A stretch of 64,000 nt of DNA, from positions 248,001-312,000 of the forward strand of contig NZ_RQRU01000003.1 in assembly GCF_004335015.1 (NCBI RefSeq). The letters are read 5' to 3'. The position numbers and the translations under genes are program-made. Position 1 is the stretch's first letter. Each line of letters starts with the position of its first letter. Positions 36,562-45,324 of this stretch are shown here, in pieces. The DNA comes from Psychrobacter pygoscelis. Its GTDB lineage: Bacteria; Pseudomonadota; Gammaproteobacteria; Pseudomonadales; Moraxellaceae. Under the pieces are notes generated by a model. That model was given only the letters and a program-made list of their open reading frames with translations, did no database searches and had not been told where the DNA came from.

Positions 36562-36906
36562 CCATTACGTAAATCACAACTAATGGCAGGGGTGGTCTAT
36601 TGCTTAATTTTTGCTTCAAATCTGCTTCAAAATAGTGCAGAACGCTGCACACTTTGACAGCCCGTTAGCGAACTTGAGTCGCAGATAGCAGACGAGCTAA
36701 TAAAGACTTTTATGGATGCCGTTGTCACGCAATAGTCGCTATGACTAAGGGCAATTCAATCGATTAGATTTCACCCTTGTCGTGCGCCGACCATCGTCAA
36801 AAAAAGCCTATTATTTATGACAATTTAGTGAGACCACTATCATCAAGTTGTTTATAGCGAGTCATCACCTTTGTTACTCAAATCTGAATATTCACTGAGG
36901 ACTACC

Positions 36907-39186
36907 ATGACCCATATTGATCAAATCCAAGTTACCAAACGTGACGGCCGCCTAGAGCCAATTGATTTAGACAAAATCCATAAGGTTATAGAATGGGCAG
37001 CAGATGGGCTTGACAATGTTTCGGTATCGCAAGTAGAGCTTAAGTCGCATATTCAATTTTATGATGGTATTCGTACGCGTGATATTCATGAGACCATCAT
37101 TAAAGCCGCCGCTGACCTTATTTCAGAAGATACGCCAGATTATCAGTACTTAGCGGCGCGCTTGGCCATCTTTCATCTACGGAAGATTGCTTATAACCAA
37201 TTCACCCCACCGCATCTGTACGATCAGGTCAGCAAGCTAACCGCTGAGGGTAGGTATGATGAGCACATCTTAGCGGACTATAGCTTGGATGAATTCAATG
37301 AGCTAAACGACTACATCGACCACTGGCGCGATATGAACCTTGCCTATGCTGCCGTTGAACAGATGGCCGGTAAATACTTGGTGCAAGACCGCGTCACCAA
37401 GACCGTGTACGAGAGCCCGCAGTTCCTCTACATGCTCGTCGGTATGTGCTTGTTTGCCAGCTATGATAAGTCTGAGCGTATGACATATGTCAAGCGCTTC
37501 TATGACGCCACCTCACAGTTTAAGATCTCTTTGCCTACGCCTATCATGTCTGGCGTACGTACGCCATCGCGGCAGTTTAGCTCATGCGTACTCATCGAAT
37601 GTGGTGATAGCCTCGACTCTATCAACGCCACTACTAGCGCCATCGTGCGTTACGTGTCACAGCGTGCCGGTATCGGCGTCAATGCTGGTCGCATCCGCGC
37701 TCTTGGTAGCCCTATCCGTGGCGGTGAAGCCCAGCACACTGGCTGTATTCCCTTTTACAAGCTATTCCAGACGGCGGTCAAGTGCTGCTCGCAAGGCGGC
37801 GTCCGTGGCGGTGCAGCCACCCTCTTCTACCCACTTTGGCACTTAGAAGTCGAGTCGTTGCTAGTTCTGAAAAACAACCGCGGCGTCGAAGACAACCGTG
37901 TGCGCCAGATGGACTACGGCGTTCAGCTGAACAAGCTACTCTACACTCGCCTGATCAAAGGCCAAGATATCTGCCTATTCTCGCCCTCTGATGTGCCAGG
38001 TCTTTATGACGCCTTCTTTGAAGACCAAGACGAGTTTGAGCGTCTGTATCATCAATACGAGCAAGACGAGAATATCCGTAAGCGTCACATTCCAGCCACT
38101 GAGCTATTCAGCATGATGATGCAAGAGCGTGCCAGTACCGGTCGAATCTATATTCAGAACGTCGATCACTGCAACACGCACAGTCCATTCGACCCTAAAG
38201 TCGCGCCGATTCGCCAGTCCAACTTGTGTATGGAGATTGCGCTGCCGACCAGTCCTCTTGACAATATCAATGATGAAAGCGGCGAGATTGCCCTGTGTAC
38301 GCTGTCAGCGGTGAACCTAGGCAAAGTCAACGACGTCAGTGATATCGAAGAGCCTGCCGAGCTTATCGTGCGTGCGCTAGATGCACTACTCGACTATCAA
38401 GACTATCCGGTCAAAGCCGCTGAAAATGGCAGTAGAAAGCGCCGTACTCTAGGCGTCGGCGTCATCAACTACGCGTACTATCTAGCTAAGAACGGCACGA
38501 AGTATTCTGAAGAAGCCGCGCTTGGTCTGACGCACAAAACCTTTGAAGCCTTGCAGTTCTACCTCTTAAAGGCGTCGAACAAGCTTGCCAAAGAAAAAGG
38601 TGCGTGCCCAGCCTTTGCCGATACCACCTACTCGCAAGGTATCTTGCCGATTGATACTTATAAAGCCGACCTCGATAAAGTCTGCCAAGAGCCATTGCAT
38701 CTCGATTGGGAAGCCTTACGCGAAGACATCAAGACCCACGGCCTGCGTAACTCGACCCTTTCTGCATTGATGCCGTCTGAGACCTCTAGTCAGATTGCCA
38801 ACGCCACCAATGGCATTGAGCCACCACGCGGTCTGGTCTCTATCAAGGCCTCTAAAGACGGTATCCTCAAGCAAGTCGTTCCCGATATCGGCAATCTAAA
38901 AGGTCAATACGAGCTACTGTGGCAAATGCCCAATAACGACGGCTACTTAAAGCTTGTCGCTATCATGCAGAAGTTCATCGACCAGAGCATCTCGGCCAAT
39001 ACCAACTATGACCCTAGCCGCTTTGAAGGGTCACGCGTGCCTATGAAGGTGCTGCTCAAAGACTTATTGACCGCCTACAAGCTCGGCGTCAAGACCTTGT
39101 ACTATCACAACACCCGTGATGGTGCCAATGACGCGCAAGCAGATATGGAAGATGATGGCTGTGCTGGCGGCGCTTGTAAGCTATAG
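36907..39186 (+). CDS. nrdA: Class Ia ribonucleoside-diphosphate reductase, alpha subunit NrdA
   Basis: Large subunit that reduces ribonucleoside diphosphates to deoxy forms. The ATG at 36907 (GAGG six bases upstream) gives 759 residues; the TTG at 36871 is rejected. An ATP-cone allosteric domain fills the first 95 residues (VTKRDGRLEPIDLDKIHKVI). Active-site residues are Cys227 (SSCVLIECGDS) and Asn439, Cys441 and Glu443 (NLCMEIALPT), each two higher than in E. coli. The C-terminal redox pair is Cys752 and Cys757 in DGCAGGACKL. It is contiguous, with no intein. NrdR boxes lie upstream. nrdB is not adjacent: about 2.5 kb of unrelated DNA intervenes. Confidence 0.98.
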   Translation: MTHIDQIQVTKRDGRLEPIDLDKIHKVIEWAADGLDNVSVSQVELKSHIQFYDGIRTRDIHETIIKAAADLISEDTPDYQYLAARLAIFHLRKIAYNQFTPPHLYDQVSKLTAEGRYDEHILADYSLDEFNELNDYIDHWRDMNLAYAAVEQMAGKYLVQDRVTKTVYESPQFLYMLVGMCLFASYDKSERMTYVKRFYDATSQFKISLPTPIMSGVRTPSRQFSSCVLIECGDSLDSINATTSAIVRYVSQRAGIGVNAGRIRALGSPIRGGEAQHTGCIPFYKLFQTAVKCCSQGGVRGGAATLFYPLWHLEVESLLVLKNNRGVEDNRVRQMDYGVQLNKLLYTRLIKGQDICLFSPSDVPGLYDAFFEDQDEFERLYHQYEQDENIRKRHIPATELFSMMMQERASTGRIYIQNVDHCNTHSPFDPKVAPIRQSNLCMEIALPTSPLDNINDESGEIALCTLSAVNLGKVNDVSDIEEPAELIVRALDALLDYQDYPVKAAENGSRKRRTLGVGVINYAYYLAKNGTKYSEEAALGLTHKTFEALQFYLLKASNKLAKEKGACPAFADTTYSQGILPIDTYKADLDKVCQEPLHLDWEALREDIKTHGLRNSTLSALMPSETSSQIANATNGIEPPRGLVSIKASKDGILKQVVPDIGNLKGQYELLWQMPNNDGYLKLVAIMQKFIDQSISANTNYDPSRFEGSRVPMKVLLKDLLTAYKLGVKTLYYHNTRDGANDAQADMEDDGCAGGACKL

Positions 39187-39190
39187 ATAC

Positions 39191-39278
39191 TTTGAAGTTT
39201 CCCTTTTTTAAACGGGTGAGAAGCACTGCTTCGCAAGAGAGGGGTTTTCTAGGTTTTGAAGTCTCCCTTTTCTAAATG
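39191..39278 (+). repeat. Pair of 24-bp direct repeats after nrdA
   Basis: TTTGAAGT-T/C-TCCCTTTT-T/C-TAAA-C/T-G occurs at 39191-39214 and again at 39255-39278 with three differences. The second copy is followed by GGAGATTTAGAGGGATTTTA and can fold (CTCC/GGAG), so it may work as a weak terminator of nrdA. Confidence 0.5.
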
Positions 39279-39484
39279 GAGATTTAGAGGGATTTTATTA
39301 GCCTTAATATCGGAGCATTTTAGACATTGAGAATTATGCGAGGCACGGGTAGTTTATTTTTTATGACTATGGCCGCGCCTCGTCCCTCGGCGAAGGGCAG
39401 AAGCTTTCGAGTTATTAGCATCTGTAATAAGGCTCGCGTAGGCTTGGCATCTTGCCCAGCATTATGAATCTTATCAATGCACTG

Positions 39485-39555
39485 GGCTAAAGCCACAGCC
39501 TACGGTTATAATTTTCGAGGTTTGTAGGGTGGGCTGACAAATTCGTAACCCACCA
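39485..39555 (+). repeat. REP-like repeat, left copy flanking the islet
   Basis: Begins GGCTAAAGCCACAGC and runs through TTTGTAGGGTGGGCT to AACCCACCA. It shares these blocks in the same order and direction with 40466-40528. The GTAGGGTGGG...CCCACC core forms a hairpin and resembles REP-type repeats of many proteobacteria. Confidence 0.7.
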
Positions 39556-39730
39556 TCCCTACAATTTTGGTAAGAACCGTAGCGTGGGTACAACCCACGG
39601 TTTGGATATCGGATAGAGCGTTAAGTTTAATTAAGCCTAGGATTTGATCATTTATCATTGTATTTCAATGATAAGATTTGTCTTTCGACTCTGTGAGTTA
39701 TGCTATTTTCAGAATAATTAAGGAAGTTGT

Positions 39731-40141
39731 ATGTCTATAGGTGTGGAAATAAATGGCGGCGGCAATAATATAATAAATGGAGTTTCCGTACAGTCAAATA
39801 ACGGTAATAGTAAAGCTGTAGTTATAAATAACTCTTCTAATAATCATATTCAAAATATCCAGCTTATAGACGAAGTTACTTTAGAACACTTGCATAAGCT
39901 GAAGAATGAAATTTTATCCATCCAAGACGCTTCTACAAACCCTATCACAGGTCATAGTTTTCAAGAGGAAGTGCTTAATAAACTTAATAGTTTGATTGTT
40001 AATCACCATCAATCTAGCAGCATTAAAGATACTCTACTTGAATTAAGTTCATTGTTAAGTAATTGGATCACTATTAAAAATGAGTTAGCTCCTCAGCTCA
40101 TACCATATCTTATCCTTTTCCAAACAATTATTGGTGGGTAA
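39731..40141 (+). CDS. Small protein with mini beta-helix N-terminus, islet gene 1
   Basis: 136 residues, unknown function. Residues 5-48 are rich in asparagine and follow the alternating pattern of right-handed beta-helix coils (VEINGGGNNIINGVSV, VVINNSSNNHIQNIQL), about two coils. Residues 50-136 look all-helical (VTLEHLHKLKNEILSI, FQEEVLNKLNSLI, SIKDTLLELSSLLSNWI) and end in a hydrophobic segment, PYLILFQTIIGG. A good ribosome site AAGGA precedes the ATG. The stop codon is followed at once by the ATG of the next gene (TAAATG), so the two are co-translated. The DNA is more AT-rich than the flanking nrd genes, suggesting recent gain. No signal peptide, so probably cytosolic. Confidence 0.7.
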   Translation: MSIGVEINGGGNNIINGVSVQSNNGNSKAVVINNSSNNHIQNIQLIDEVTLEHLHKLKNEILSIQDASTNPITGHSFQEEVLNKLNSLIVNHHQSSSIKDTLLELSSLLSNWITIKNELAPQLIPYLILFQTIIGG

Positions 40142-40420
40142 ATGGCTGCTATACATATAGAAGGATGTACTAATAGCTCTATAACGCACTGTTATTTTGA
40201 TGGTTTTGAAATTGGTGTAAGTGCAACAGACTCCTCTAATATAAAAATAAGCAACTTGAATATAAATAATTGCAAGAAGGGAATTGTTTTAAATAACTGC
40301 TTAAACTCAGAAGTTAGTGAACTTAGATTACATCAAATAATCTTAGAACAAGAACCCAAGTTTATGATTAAAGAATTACCACTATCAATCGGTTATTGGA
40401 TGAATTTGTCACAATGGTAG
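40142..40420 (+). CDS. Small beta-helix-repeat protein, islet gene 2
   Basis: 92 residues, unknown function. Residues 3-65 show about three coils of a right-handed parallel beta-helix (AIHIEGCTNSSITHCYF, IGVSATDSSNIKISNLNI, GIVLNNCLNSEVSELRL), with the N-N/N-S turns typical of NosD/pectate-lyase-like repeats. It then ends in a short tail, KELPLSIGYWMNLSQW. It is too short to be a complete beta-helix enzyme, so it is a partner, a capping unit or a remnant. It starts immediately at the stop codon of islet gene 1, with no separate ribosome site, which implies coupling. AT-rich, like its partner. Confidence 0.65.
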   Translation: MAAIHIEGCTNSSITHCYFDGFEIGVSATDSSNIKISNLNINNCKKGIVLNNCLNSEVSELRLHQIILEQEPKFMIKELPLSIGYWMNLSQW

Positions 40421-40465
40421 ATATGGGGTGCGTATTTTGCCAAAGATGACATCACAAATAAGCTA

Positions 40466-40528
40466 GGCTAAAGCCACAGCGTACATCCATAATTTACAAG
40501 ATTTGTAGGGTGGGCTAATAACCCACCA
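40466..40528 (+). repeat. REP-like repeat, right copy flanking the islet
   Basis: GGCTAAAGCCACAGC, then ATTTGTAGGGTGGGCT and AACCCACCA, in the same order and direction as 39485-39555. The GGTGGG-CTAATAA-CCCACC hairpin is clear. The two copies bracket the two islet genes. Confidence 0.7.
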
Positions 40529-40648
40529 ACGATACTAGGCACGACACAGCTTGAAAAAGCCGACCCACCAATGGGCGTGGTTATGAGATGACTTATCTAG
40601 ATTAACCTTTAAAATTTACGACCATAATTATGAAATAGGTCTAGAGCG

Positions 40649-41512
40649 ATGAATAAATTAACTCTACCTTTATCAATATTAGCATTATGTTTTGCTACCA
40701 GTAGCTATGCAAATACTCAAAGCCGTCAATCGTTAAGGGTTGAGACTGAGCGTCATCTCATACCCTGTGATTATCACTACCAGCAAGCGTTACAGTATCA
40801 ACTGATGAAACGTGATAGACCGATAACGATTAATAAAGAAAAATCACAGTATATTAATGAGCTACGCAAGTTCGCTGAAGAACACTATATGCCAGCTGAT
40901 ATTACAGATTTGCCAAAGTATGATGACCTTGACAGTATAAGAAACCAGTATAATATCGGAAGCGAGCAACACAATAAGACTGTAAATATTAACGATCACG
41001 TCATCACGCAAGAGGAAGCCGTGACGTCATTGTTTAAGCTTTATGCTTATTATTTTACAGGCGAATATGTGCCCAAAGATGACTATCTTGCAATTACCTA
41101 TCTTGCAAAGTTAGTTGACTTTTACGAACGGGACAACCCCAGTCGCATTCCCGAGTTATTGGCTGTTTCTTTGCTAGCCTTTGTTTCTAATGATATCAAT
41201 GAAGATAATCCTGTTTATGGCTCAAATAGCGAGGAATTCAGTCAAGTCATTGACGCCTTATTGCTACGAGCAGGGTCTACTAGTATCAAAGCATCTCTAA
41301 TTCGGGATGATTTTTACCACTCTTTTAATTCAGATGAGTCATGTCGTGCTGAGCAACTAAATAAGCTTGAAGTATTGGCTAATGAGGGGAGTGTTTATGC
41401 TACCTTTATTTTAGCAGAGCTATATTCAGAGCTAAATGATGACTCTGGGAAATATAAGGAAAAACTGAACTACTGGCAACAAAGGGCAGATGCTTATGAT
41501 ATTGAGCCTTAA
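40649..41512 (+). CDS. Secreted Sel1/TPR-like protein of unknown function
   Basis: 287 residues. A cleavable signal peptide (LPLSILALCFATSSYA, cut after residue 21) puts it in the periplasm. The mature protein is helical; two stretches look like degenerate Sel1/TPR repeats (YVPKDDYLAITYLAKLVDFYERD near 140-162, and KLEVLANEGSVYATFILAELYSE near 242-265). Two cysteines, in IPCDYHY and DESCRAE, could form a disulphide. I do not recognise the family. It sits between the islet and nrdB on the same strand; there is no functional link to ribonucleotide reduction, so this is an insertion into the nrd locus. Confidence 0.75.
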   Translation: MNKLTLPLSILALCFATSSYANTQSRQSLRVETERHLIPCDYHYQQALQYQLMKRDRPITINKEKSQYINELRKFAEEHYMPADITDLPKYDDLDSIRNQYNIGSEQHNKTVNINDHVITQEEAVTSLFKLYAYYFTGEYVPKDDYLAITYLAKLVDFYERDNPSRIPELLAVSLLAFVSNDINEDNPVYGSNSEEFSQVIDALLLRAGSTSIKASLIRDDFYHSFNSDESCRAEQLNKLEVLANEGSVYATFILAELYSELNDDSGKYKEKLNYWQQRADAYDIEP

Positions 41513-41702
41513 AACCCTACCGCATTGATTGGGGCAGTCAATATTGTCAAGACACGCCAGAGCAAACTTTGCACTTTGGCGAATAGCTTTAAGGCTTTAA
41601 GATAGCCCCCTAATTTAAATATATTGTGAGTCGTGCTAACGCTGCACCCACACTACTTATTAATCATAACCAGACCCAACCAAACGCATCAAGGTAATAC
41701 CC

Positions 41703-42836
41703 ATGACCTACTCCATCTTTTGCCAAACCAAAAACAACGCCCTAACCGAGCCGATGTTCTTTGGTCAGCCCGTCAATGTCGCCCGCTACGATCAACAGAA
41801 GCATCCGATCTTTGAGCAGCTGATCGAAAAGCAACTGTCGTTCTTTTGGCGACCAGAAGAAGTAGACGTGTCCAAAGACCGCCTTGATTTTGGCAATCTA
41901 TCGACGCATGAGCAGCACATATTCTTGAGCAATCTCAAGTACCAGACTCTGCTCGACTCAATCCAGGGTCGCAGCCCCAATGTAGTACTGTTACCGCTGG
42001 TGTCTATCCCTGAGCTTGAGACTTGGATTGAGACGTGGTCATTTAGCGAGACCATTCACTCGCGCAGCTATACCCATATTATCCGTAATATCGTCACTGA
42101 CCCAAGCTTGGTGTTCGATGATATTATGGACAACAAAAACATCCTAGACCGCGCCTCAGACATCGCCAAATACTACGACGACCTGTATCAGCATTCACAG
42201 GTCTATAGCTTATTTGGCGAAGGCACACACACCATTAATGGTAATGAGGTCACGGTAGATTTACCGATACTTAAGAAAAAGCTGTATTTATGCCTAATGG
42301 CGGTCAATGTCCTAGAAGCCATTCGCTTTTATGTGTCGTTTGCCTGCTCATTCGCCTTTGCTGAGCGTAAATTGATGGAAGGCAATGCTAAAATCATTAA
42401 GCTTATCGCTCGTGATGAAGCGCTGCATCTGACCAGTACCCAGCATATGATTAACATTTTGCGTTCAGGCAGAGATGATCCTGAAATGGAGCAAATCGCC
42501 AAAGACTGCCATGAGCAGAGTATCGAGATCTTCCGCGCAGCCGCTGAGCAAGAAAAAGCTTGGGCGGGCTATCTGTTCAAAGATGGCTCAATGATTGGCC
42601 TAAATAAAGACATCTTGTGCCAGTATGTCGAGTACATTACTAACCTGCGCATGGAAGCGGTCGGCCTGCCAGCCATCTTCCCGAATGCCAAGTCCAACCC
42701 CATTCCGTGGATTAATACTTGGCTGTCATCAGACAATGTTCAGGTCGCGCCGCAAGAGACTGAAATCAGCTCGTATCTGGTCGGTCAGATCGATTCAGAC
42801 TTATCAAACAGCGACTTCGATGACTTTGAGCTGTAA
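41703..42836 (+). CDS. nrdB: Class Ia ribonucleotide reductase, beta subunit NrdB
   Basis: 377-residue radical-bearing subunit. Iron ligands and the radical site align with E. coli, each one position higher: Asp85 in LLDSIQGR, Glu116 and His119 in [11 protein letters not shown], and the radical Tyr123. Further ligands lie in the [15 protein letters not shown] helix (near 235-250). The ATG at 41703 gives [14 protein letters not shown]. It is followed by the yfaE ferredoxin after 174 bp. It is separated from nrdA by the islet and the Sel1-like gene, so it likely needs its own promoter in the 190 bp before it. Confidence 0.98.
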   Translation: MTYSIFCQTKNNALTEPMFFGQPVNVARYDQQKHPIFEQLIEKQLSFFWRPEEVDVSKDRLDFGNLSTHEQHIFLSNLKYQTLLDSIQGRSPNVVLLPLVSIPELETWIETWSFSETIHSRSYTHIIRNIVTDPSLVFDDIMDNKNILDRASDIAKYYDDLYQHSQVYSLFGEGTHTINGNEVTVDLPILKKKLYLCLMAVNVLEAIRFYVSFACSFAFAERKLMEGNAKIIKLIARDEALHLTSTQHMINILRSGRDDPEMEQIAKDCHEQSIEIFRAAAEQEKAWAGYLFKDGSMIGLNKDILCQYVEYITNLRMEAVGLPAIFPNAKSNPIPWINTWLSSDNVQVAPQETEISSYLVGQIDSDLSNSDFDDFEL

Positions 42837-43010
42837 TTTATAGCTCACAATTTTGAGTTAAGTGCTAAAAATTAAGCATTAGAAATAGTGGATTGGGGCA
42901 GACGCTAAGTAGCATCATAAGCAGCTATCATTAGCTTGTCTCAATTTGCTAGTAAGGTTTAAAGAATAAGCCGTTCACGATATTGTCCACAGCAACATCA
43001 AAGGTGAATT

Positions 43011-43277
43011 ATGACTTGGGTCAAGACCAGTCGGACACAGTTTTATTTGCATGAAGATGAGACCTTGCTTGAGGGCCTTCTGCGTACAGGGCACAATGTA
43101 GAGTTTCAGTGCAAAGAAGGCTACTGCGGCAGCTGCCGAGTCAAGCTGATCTCAGGCTCACACCCAGTCGATTACCCCACAGCACCGCTTGCTATGATTG
43201 ACGAAGATGAGATATTGCCCTGCTGCTGCCGAGTTCAAGGGGTCATCCATATCAGTCATGAGCGTATTCCAGACTGA
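43011..43277 (+). CDS. yfaE: 2Fe-2S ferredoxin YfaE (NrdB radical maintenance)
   Basis: 88-residue plant-type ferredoxin. Cluster cysteines follow the C-x4-C-x2-C pattern at Cys34, Cys39 and Cys42 (QCKEGYCGSCRVKL); the fourth is one of the triple Cys71-73 (LPCCCRVQG). In E. coli, YfaE supplies electrons to rebuild the diferric tyrosyl radical of NrdB, and here too it follows nrdB directly. AAAGGT lies six bases before the ATG. It is closed by the bidirectional terminator at 43346. Confidence 0.93.
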   Translation: MTWVKTSRTQFYLHEDETLLEGLLRTGHNVEFQCKEGYCGSCRVKLISGSHPVDYPTAPLAMIDEDEILPCCCRVQGVIHISHERIPD

Positions 43278-43345
43278 TATGGATTAAGCAAACCATCAAA
43301 TACTAAGCACAGCTGCTTATCCCATTCAGTCAATACTCTAGCCAC

Positions 43346-43377
43346 AAAAAAGGGAGCCTCATACGGCTCCCTTTTTA
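43346..43377. terminator. Bidirectional terminator between yfaE and the degS-like gene
   Basis: Perfect 12-bp stem AAAAAGGGAGCC / GGCTCCCTTTTT with a six-base loop. It serves the convergent yfaE (plus) and degS-like (minus) genes. Its core matches the terminator at 4013-4042. Confidence 0.9.
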
Positions 43378-43445
43378 ATAGATGGTAATGAGCTTTATTA
43401 GCGCATCTGCTAAATAAGTCCGTACGCTCTAGGCTCATAGCTTAC

Positions 43446-44786
43446 TTACTGACCATTGCGGTTACGCATATCATGCTCAAACAGCTCAATAAGCTCTTCA
43501 CGTAGTCGCGCGCGCTCTTCATCAGATATCGGTGCTTCTTGCGCTCTACTATTGGGCACATCCAGTTGCGGCTCTTCTAAGTATGGCTCTTCAATAAGGG
43601 GTATCTCAGGGCTGTCTTGTACAGGTCGCTCCGCAAGTAATATCTGAATCTGCTTATTGACCTGCTGATTGCCATTTTTACGTAGCACTTGCGCATTCAA
43701 AATAGTATCGGGTGACTTTCGAGCGACATATTGAATCAGAGTATTAGCATCAGTCATCTCGACATCATCAATACTCAGGATCACATCACCGACCTGCAGA
43801 CCACTCTTCGCTGATGGGCTGCCTGGAATGACGTTTAGCACCTCAACGCCTGTCGTTGTCTCTAGCTGCGTTGGGTCACGGAGCTGAGATTGGACCTCGA
43901 TACCAAGCCAGCCTCGGCGCACGCGGCCATCTTGAATAATGGCATTCATTACTTGCTCCACTAGCCCTGTTGGGATGGCAAAGCCAATACCCATTGAGCC
44001 ACCTGAGCGCGAGAATATCACGGTGTTGATACCGACCAGCTCGCCATGAGCATCGACCAAAGCACCACCTGAGTTACCCGGGTTGATAGCCGCATCAGTC
44101 TGAATGAAGTCTTCAAACTTATTAACGCCTAAACCAGTACGATCTGTCGCTGAGATGATGCCCTGCGTCACAGTCTGACCTACGCCAAATGGGTTACCAA
44201 TAGCGAGTGCGACATCACCGACTTCAATAGGCGCTTTACGGAATGCCAGCGGTGTAAGTCCACTCATCTCAACTTTGATGACAGCAAGATCACTATCGGG
44301 ATCAGTACCAATAACCTTAGCTCGGCTCTTGCGGCCATCATTAAAGGCTACCGTAATCTCATCAGCTTTTTCAATCACATGCGCATTGGTCACGATAAAG
44401 CCGTCAGCAGAGACGATAACCCCCGAGCCTAAGTTAGTCTCGCCGTGCTCTTGCTGGGGCATACCACCATGAAACTCAAAAAAGCGTCGCAGCACAGGAT
44501 CATCCATATAAGGATGATTATTAACGACTTGCGTAGTATAGATATTGACCACCGACTGAGAGGCTCTAGCAACCGCATCATGATAAGAGGTTACGGGTGC
44601 TGGCTTGTCAGATGTCTGTAGTCGCTCAGCTGGCGACTGTTCAGCACGTGGCGGCTCCCAAGTATCTTTTTTATTATTTTGACTGTCTATAAATAGCCAA
44701 GCAAAAGCCGTCAGCATTGCCAGTAATAACAGCCAAGGTAACCATTTCCAAAAAGATATTTTATTATTGTTCGCGGACCGTGCCAT
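43446..44786 (-). CDS. degS: DegS/AlgW-like membrane-anchored serine protease (HtrA family)
   Basis: 446-residue trypsin-like protease with one N-terminal membrane anchor (about 13-33) facing the periplasm. The catalytic triad is His136 (TNAHV), Asp166 (DSDLAV) and Ser239 (NPGNSGGA). A single PDZ domain follows (about 290-385, RRGWLGIEVQ and PSAKSGLQVGDVILSIDD). One PDZ domain plus a membrane anchor fits DegS/AlgW, which senses misfolded porins and starts the sigma-E response, better than DegP or DegQ. The last 50 residues are an acidic proline/glutamate-rich tail not seen in E. coli DegS. GAGG seven bases before the ATG supports the start. Partner genes such as rseA are not nearby, so the role is inferred. 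Confidence 0.88.
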   Translation of the reverse strand: MARSANNNKISFWKWLPWLLLLAMLTAFAWLFIDSQNNKKDTWEPPRAEQSPAERLQTSDKPAPVTSYHDAVARASQSVVNIYTTQVVNNHPYMDDPVLRRFFEFHGGMPQQEHGETNLGSGVIVSADGFIVTNAHVIEKADEITVAFNDGRKSRAKVIGTDPDSDLAVIKVEMSGLTPLAFRKAPIEVGDVALAIGNPFGVGQTVTQGIISATDRTGLGVNKFEDFIQTDAAINPGNSGGALVDAHGELVGINTVIFSRSGGSMGIGFAIPTGLVEQVMNAIIQDGRVRRGWLGIEVQSQLRDPTQLETTTGVEVLNVIPGSPSAKSGLQVGDVILSIDDVEMTDANTLIQYVARKSPDTILNAQVLRKNGNQQVNKQIQILLAERPVQDSPEIPLIEEPYLEEPQLDVPNSRAQEAPISDEERARLREELIELFEHDMRNRNGQ

Positions 44787-45324
44787 AGATAGACCTCTTG
44801 GGAGCTACCCCTCAATAATGGGAGTAATCTTAATAGTAGAAACAAACAGAATAGGTAAATTAAGTACTAATATCGCTTATCAGTAATTAGCCACGTGCAT
44901 CCTATACCAGCGTCATAGTTTACCATCTAGCATCAGCATTCACAGAATACACTCGTGCCTTTTTTAATGGCTTTTGTTAAGTGTATTTACAGAAATATTT
45001 CATGGCTGGTTAGGGCTAATGACTCTAGATAGTATTCTTCGTAAACTTTTGCAGGCTTTCTCATTACTTACCAGCGATAGTATCATACTTAATTTTCGCT
45101 TAACGGCTATTATAGTGGCCCGCTGTTATATTTCAAATAGCATGATGACAACAGTCTAATTTATCTTAAAGCGAGTTCTCTTTGACTAGAGCGAGCATTT
45201 AATGGGCTTAAACTCTTGCCATTATCTTAAAATTTTCACTTTATAATATAGCTACTTAAAAGCACTTTTAACAAAATACCATTACCTCTAAAATCATTAC
45301 CTTATCACTTTAATTGGAGCTATT
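44787..45324. other. Divergent region between degS-like gene and Nif3-family gene
   Basis: 538 bp without a convincing gene. A 61-residue frame near 44974-45159 lacks a ribosome site. Promoters for both genes must lie here, but none could be assigned. Confidence 0.45.

Larger units (their letters stand above)
35527..36906. other. Long region upstream of nrdA
   Basis: 1.38 kb with only one doubtful small frame (35643-35888, minus). It contains two NrdR boxes (36514-36529, 36546-36561), a perfect palindrome ATTTCTAGAAAT at 36343-36354, and an AT-rich stretch at 36365-36405. The rest shows nothing I can name. Confidence 0.5.
39187..39730. other. Repeat-rich junction between nrdA and the inserted islet
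   Basis: No gene. It holds the 24-bp repeats, a GCCCAG-CATT / AATG-CA-CTGGGC dyad at about 39454-39487, the REP-like repeat at 39485-39555 and a further small hairpin, CGTGGGT-ACA-ACCCACG, near 39583-39599. Confidence 0.55.

Noticed and set aside
36907..42836. Possible inteins or introns in nrdA or nrdB
   Set aside because: These genes are common intein hosts, but both frames are continuous, normal length and keep E. coli residue spacing.
44974..45159. 61-residue frame in the degS-Nif3 gap
   Set aside because: TTG start, no ribosome site and no recognisable protein pattern.
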